A DNA stretch of 35,177 nt from Paucilactobacillus kaifaensis (lineage in GTDB: Bacteria > Bacillota > Bacilli > Lactobacillales > Lactobacillaceae): the NCBI RefSeq assembly GCF_005405145.1, contig NZ_BJDM01000014.1, forward strand, positions 1-35,177, read 5' to 3'. The stretch's first letter is position 1; the number at the start of each line of letters is the position of its first letter. The position numbers and the translations under genes are program-made. Positions 31,800 through 35,177 of the stretch are shown piece by piece. The notes beneath the pieces are model-generated. The model did not search any database and was not told where the DNA came from. It saw only the letters and a program-made list of their open reading frames with translations.

Positions 31800-33581
31800 T
31801 TAACTACGCGCACGCAATGCTAGCAGAATTGTAATTGTATCGACTGCTTCTTGAAAGATAGCACCAATCAAAGCCGGAATAACTCCTGTGGCCGCAATCA
31901 ACATTAAAATAACCAAAATAACAATTCCTGTCAATACATCACTACGAGCAATTCTCATCGTGTCTTTACTAATCGAAACCGCGCGGGCAACTCTAGTCAA
32001 ATCATCTTTTAAAATAACTGCATTTGCTGAATCACTTGCTGATGTGGCACCATGTGCTCCCATTGCAATGCCCACATCAGCAGTTGTTAGTGAAGGCGCA
32101 TCGTTAACACCATCACCGACCATAATAACGGGACGATTTTCTTTTGAGATGGAATGTAAAATATCAACTTTATCCTTTGGCAGTAAACCACCATGTACCT
32201 CGTCAATTCCAACATCAGAAGCAATTGATGACGCAATCGTAGCGTGATCTCCAGTCAACATAAGTGCACGCCGCAAGCCTAGCTGTTTTAATTGATTAAT
32301 AGTGTCTTTTGCTTCCGGTCTTAATTGATCTAAGAAATTGATGTAGCCGGCATATTGCCCATCAACACTGACATACATTGCTGTTTGTTCGGTCTCTTGG
32401 ACAGTTTCATCACTAACAAATCCAGCCTTGCCAACCTTCACATTTTTACCATCTACCACGGCCTCAATTCCTTGTCCAGTTACTTCCTTCAACTGATTAA
32501 CTGCACTTAATTGATCTTGATCCACGTACGCAATCAATGACCGCGCTAAGACATGACCAGATCGCTGCTCAGCACTAGCGGCCAAATGAAGCAACTCAGC
32601 TTTGCTAAATGGAGTAACAGCATTAACTTCATTCACATCCAGTTTGCCTCTCGTTAATGTTCCAGTTTTATCAAAAGCAATGGTCTTTGCCAGAGCTAAT
32701 TTCTCAATGGTTGTCCCAGTCTTAACAATAATTCCATTTTTACTAGCGCGACTCATTCCAGATACAAGGGCGATGGGAGCAGCTAAAATTAGGGGACACG
32801 GTGACGCGACCACCAATACCTCCGCGATTCGAACAGGATCACCTGAGATAAGCCAGGCCACAATCGCAATTAAAAGCGAAATAATGGTAAATGGTACTGC
32901 ATAGCGATCAGCCATTCGTACAAAATGCGCTGGTTGTTCAGCCGATTCTTTGACTAACTTAATAATTGCTTGGTACTGGCTATCCGCCGCTTTGCTTAAT
33001 GCTTTAACTGTAATTGCCTGATCACCATTGATAGACCCGGACATTAATTCTGCCCCAACATTTTTCTCGATCAATCGTGATTCACCAGTTAACGAAGATT
33101 CGTCAACCGTTGTTGATCCTTCAACAACCTGACTATCAACTGGAACCTGTTCCCCAGGACGAACCAGCAGTAAATCGCCAACCACAACGTCATCTGCGGC
33201 AATATCCGTCAATTTAGTTCCATCAATTAGATGCGCCATTTGAGGTGAATTGTCTAATAACGATTTCAACTCCTGACCAGCTTTTTTCGAAGCATAGTCT
33301 TCCAGCGTATCGCCACCTGTCAACATTACAAGCACCATCAAGCTCGCCCAATATTCACCGACTGCTAATGTAGCGACAATCGCCATGATAGCTAATAAAT
33401 CAACACCAAATTTCCCCGACCGCAACGTTTTGATCATTTCGATTACCATTGAAATCGACATTATTGATCCGGCCACCGTCACCACGACCTGTGCTGCTAA
33501 TTGCTGACCAAACGCAAACTCAATTAATAACGCCACTGCTCCAACTATCAATGTGGCTACCAGTTTTAACGAGTGTCTCAT
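31800..33581 (-). CDS. P1B-type metal-transporting ATPase, possibly an Fe(II) exporter
   Basis: 593-aa P-type ATPase with no N-terminal metal-binding domain. T-G-E-S at 165-168, membrane motif S-P-C-P-L (260-264), phosphorylated Asp304 in D-K-T-G-T, S-G-H-V with His343 (usually HP), and G-D-G-V-N-D-A-P at 489-496. The S-P-C form points to the P1B-4 group, whose PerR-controlled members (Bacillus PfeT, Listeria FrvA) export Fe(II). A PerR/Fur-like box lies upstream, supporting this, but zinc, cobalt or cadmium remain possible. GGAGGTG lies seven bases before the ATG. Confidence 0.88.
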   Translation of the reverse strand: MRHSLKLVATLIVGAVALLIEFAFGQQLAAQVVVTVAGSIMSISMVIEMIKTLRSGKFGVDLLAIMAIVATLAVGEYWASLMVLVMLTGGDTLEDYASKKAGQELKSLLDNSPQMAHLIDGTKLTDIAADDVVVGDLLLVRPGEQVPVDSQVVEGSTTVDESSLTGESRLIEKNVGAELMSGSINGDQAITVKALSKAADSQYQAIIKLVKESAEQPAHFVRMADRYAVPFTIISLLIAIVAWLISGDPVRIAEVLVVASPCPLILAAPIALVSGMSRASKNGIIVKTGTTIEKLALAKTIAFDKTGTLTRGKLDVNEVNAVTPFSKAELLHLAASAEQRSGHVLARSLIAYVDQDQLSAVNQLKEVTGQGIEAVVDGKNVKVGKAGFVSDETVQETEQTAMYVSVDGQYAGYINFLDQLRPEAKDTINQLKQLGLRRALMLTGDHATIASSIASDVGIDEVHGGLLPKDKVDILHSISKENRPVIMVGDGVNDAPSLTTADVGIAMGAHGATSASDSANAVILKDDLTRVARAVSISKDTMRIARSDVLTGIVILVILMLIAATGVIPALIGAIFQEAVDTITILLALRARS

Positions 33582-33645
33582 TGAAACACCTCCAAATTAA
33601 TTAAATATCTTGAATATCTACAAGTTCATTCTAACACTTTTTAAC

Positions 33646-33662
33646 TTTAGAATCATTCTAAA
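33646..33662 (-). promoter_or_regulatory. PerR/Fur-family operator upstream of the P1B ATPase
   Basis: TTTAGAATCATTCTAAA is a perfect 8-1-8 inverted repeat that matches the PerR box TTATAATNATTATAA at all but two symmetric positions. A further half site ATTCTAA (33628-33634) overlaps the likely -10 box TAGAAT (minus strand 33633-33628). Binding here would block the ATPase promoter; release would follow peroxide or metal excess. The rest of 33582-33722 shows nothing else. Confidence 0.72.
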
Positions 33663-33722
33663 TAACTAATTATTTTTTCCGATATATCAACAATGAATCA
33701 TTAGTATACATAATTAGAATAA

Positions 33723-34238
33723 CTAAATTTCTTTAACTATAATGTAGTCGGTTTGTGGATCGGTACCCATATAAAAAGAATGCTCACTTTCACGTTTAAA
33801 TCCCAAAAACTGATAAAATTTTTGAGCAGCAAAATTTTGCTCCCAAACGCCAAGCCAAACCTTTCTTTTATTATCATTTTTAGCGAGCTCAATTGCATAA
33901 TTAATTAGTTGTTTTCCCAGTCCTTGGCGCTTAAACTGTGGCAAAATATAAATTCGTTCTACTTCTAGGCTATCAGCCCCCATCGATTCACTTTGTGCAT
34001 TGTCAACATTGACTTTCAAATATCCGGCCAGCTCTCCATCAACTAGGGCAAAATAAAATGCCGCCGATAGTGTTTCTAATTCTTGTAACAGTTGTTCCTT
34101 GTTATATGCTTTATCAAGATATGCTTGCATATTAGCAGCAGTATTTTGTTCACCAAAAGTGTCCGTGAATGTTTTGATACTAATATCTCTCAGTGCAGGT
34201 AAATCTGCAGTAGTTACGCGTTTAATTTTCATTGCCAT
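33723..34238 (-). CDS. GNAT family N-acetyltransferase
   Basis: 171-aa acetyl-CoA-dependent acetyltransferase. The V-E-R-I-Y-I-L-P strand leads into the acetyl-CoA loop Q-F-K-R-Q-G-L-G-K-Q-L (about 101-111), followed by W-L-G-V-W-E-Q-N and the A-x-x-F-Y-x-x-L-G-F motif near the C-terminus. The N-terminus (D-I-S-I-K-T-F-T-D-T-F) resembles the PaiA polyamine acetyltransferase group, but the substrate is not proven. Start at 34238 or two codons later; the AAGGG site is somewhat far away. Confidence 0.9.
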   Translation of the reverse strand: MAMKIKRVTTADLPALRDISIKTFTDTFGEQNTAANMQAYLDKAYNKEQLLQELETLSAAFYFALVDGELAGYLKVNVDNAQSESMGADSLEVERIYILPQFKRQGLGKQLINYAIELAKNDNKRKVWLGVWEQNFAAQKFYQFLGFKRESEHSFYMGTDPQTDYIIVKEI

Positions 34239-34288
34239 TTTCTAATTGATCCCTTCTAGTATTTCTTTGCTATCATCTTTATACTAAC

Positions 34289-34319
34289 AAAAACTCCAGA
34301 TTAAATTCATCCAGAGTTA
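34289..34319 (-). terminator. Terminator of the LPXTG protein gene
   Basis: AACTC/GAGTT with an inner GAT/ATC stem around an AT-rich loop, followed on the minus strand by T5. It lies a few bases after the stop codon. Confidence 0.65.
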
Positions 34320-34326
34320 ATATTTA

Positions 34327-35177
34327 TTATTTAGTTATTTTTATTTTAATTAGTGCTACTAGTGCCAACCCAAACATTAAAACTCCAATAATTGCAGTAA
34401 TAATCCCCTTAGTTGAACCAGTTTTTGGTAATTGGCTATAGTTATCATGGTGTTTAGCAGTAAAATCATCTAGATTGTCGATAATAGTTTTGTTTTCACT
34501 AGGATTAACGGTACCTAAATTGGGGATATCTACTGATTTTATTGAAGTCGGTGATTTGCTATTGTTTTTTGCCGTAACACTTTCGATAACGTTACCTGGC
34601 TTATCCATTTCTATCTTAAGTGATTTTGAGTCTAATAGTTTTATCTCAGCCGTGCTTGTTATTCCTTGTTTCTGATCTTCTTTCAACAAATCTATGATTA
34701 GTCGTTTAATTGAATCGAGGCTTTCAGACTCAGTTACCACCTCGTAATACTTTTGGCCTTCTGCTAACTTAAATTCAGTTGACGGTGACGTCGTATCTAC
34801 CGCCGTTATCGTTCCTGTTGATACAATTTCTTGAGCCTTATCAGCTGTAATCGCATCCCCAACTGTTTGCTTGGCTATCTCAACTTCATCAGGCATTGCT
34901 GCTACTTCGTAGTCCCTTTGTCCATTCGCCAACTCAAATTCAGTTGATGAGGCTGTGGTATCTACTGCTTTTATTGTTCCCGTTGATACAATCCCTTGAG
35001 ACTTATCAGCTATAATTGCATCCCCAACTGTTTGCTTGGCTGTCTCAACTTCATCAGGCACTGCTGCTACTTCGTAGTCCTTTTGTCCATTCGCCAACTC
35101 AAATTCAGTTGATGGGGCTGCAGTATCTACCGCTGTTATCGTTCCAGTTGATACAACTCCTTGAGACTTATCAGCTG
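34327..35177 (-). CDS. LPXTG-anchored repeat surface protein (C-terminal part)
   Basis: The frame is open to the window edge, so only the last 283 residues are visible. At least two 55-residue repeats (A-N-G-Q-x-D-Y-E-V-A-A ... S-T-E-F-E-L), part of a further copy upstream and a decayed one downstream are followed by a spacer, then L-P-K-T-G, a hydrophobic helix and the basic tail K-I-K-I-T-K. This is a sortase A cell-wall anchor, so the protein is displayed outside. I do not recognise the repeat as a named adhesin domain; binding or stalk roles are guesses. Confidence 0.9.
   Translation of the reverse strand, partial: ADKSQGVVSTGTITAVDTAAPSTEFELANGQKDYEVAAVPDEVETAKQTVGDAIIADKSQGIVSTGTIKAVDTTASSTEFELANGQRDYEVAAMPDEVEIAKQTVGDAITADKAQEIVSTGTITAVDTTSPSTEFKLAEGQKYYEVVTESESLDSIKRLIIDLLKEDQKQGITSTAEIKLLDSKSLKIEMDKPGNVIESVTAKNNSKSPTSIKSVDIPNLGTVNPSENKTIIDNLDDFTAKHHDNYSQLPKTGSTKGIITAIIGVLMFGLALVALIKIKITK
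34765..35177 (-). repeat. 165-bp tandem repeats inside the surface protein gene
   Basis: Units at 35094-34930 and 34929-34765 are near-identical at DNA level with an exact 165-bp period (55 codons). A partial unit reaches the window end, and a diverged unit continues to about 34600. High identity suggests recent duplication or recombination-driven homogenisation. Confidence 0.88.

Noticed and set aside
1-35177. tRNA genes, complete insertion sequences or prophage genes
   Set aside because: No tRNA-like cloverleaf with a CCA end, transposase, integrase or phage structural gene was seen.

Overview
The window looks like a chromosomal segment of a low-GC Gram-positive lactic acid bacterium of the Lactobacillaceae. 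The signs are a two-subunit LacL/LacM beta-galactosidase, a tyrosine T-box leader, AGGAGG-type ribosome binding sites, an LPXTG surface protein, a YolD/UmuC SOS operon and many MFS, SMR and ABC exporters. I cannot name the species. This is mostly accessory 'lifestyle' chromosome: transport, stress response, sugar use and regulators. There is no phage, CRISPR array or complete IS element.

Layout. Bases 1-230 are the promoter/leader side of an rRNA operon that runs off the left edge on the minus strand, with two tandem consensus promoters. tyrS follows with a full T-box attenuator, then a small conserved protein. From 2.3 to 8.6 kb lie an NAD(P)-binding protein, a nucleoside deoxyribosyltransferase, a DUF975 membrane protein, a PadR-DUF1048-ABC exporter operon with a repeat operator, and a Nudix gene followed by a frameshifted SDR gene. 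From 8.6 to 15.6 kb are a MacB-type ABC permease and ATPase split by two palindromic repeats, lacL/lacM and a DHA2 MFS exporter. From 15.6 to 20.7 kb are an SOS-controlled umuC operon with an unidentified middle gene, a PAP2 phosphatase, rsgA with an attenuator-like leader that encodes a tiny peptide, and an aldo/keto reductase. From 20.7 to 26.2 kb are a GH65 phosphorylase, an aquaporin, a VOC protein, ndk, a Qac-type SMR pump and a Dps ferritin. From 26.3 to 31.7 kb are a LytTR regulator broken by a stop codon plus its LiaF-like partner, an MFS exporter, a MarR-DHA2 operon, and a Gdx-type SMR pump behind a riboswitch-like attenuator and followed by a divergent deformylase. From 31.8 kb to the end are a PerR-box P1B ATPase, a GNAT enzyme and the 3' part of a repeat-rich LPXTG protein.

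The most notable signal is a family of about 125-bp, highly structured palindromic repeats (two tandem copies at 9.35-9.60 kb, one at 24.3 kb, a short copy at 25.35 kb and one at 25.6 kb with a partial tandem duplication). In gene sense they begin AGAGTGYG at or a few bases after the stop codon of the upstream gene, and end CACGTTT. Four copies keep an asymmetric internal loop (GTTAAR opposite CT) while the flanking helices change sequence on both arms together. That pattern indicates selection on a folded RNA or single-stranded DNA, not chance palindromes.

Several circuits can be read together. Dps and the PerR-box P1B-type ATPase suggest iron and peroxide defence. LexA-box umuC/yolD is a mutagenic repair operon. 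PadR, MarR, LytTR and the Gdx leader each control an efflux or envelope-stress unit. LacLM and GH65 handle beta-galactosides and probably maltose-type alpha-glucosides.
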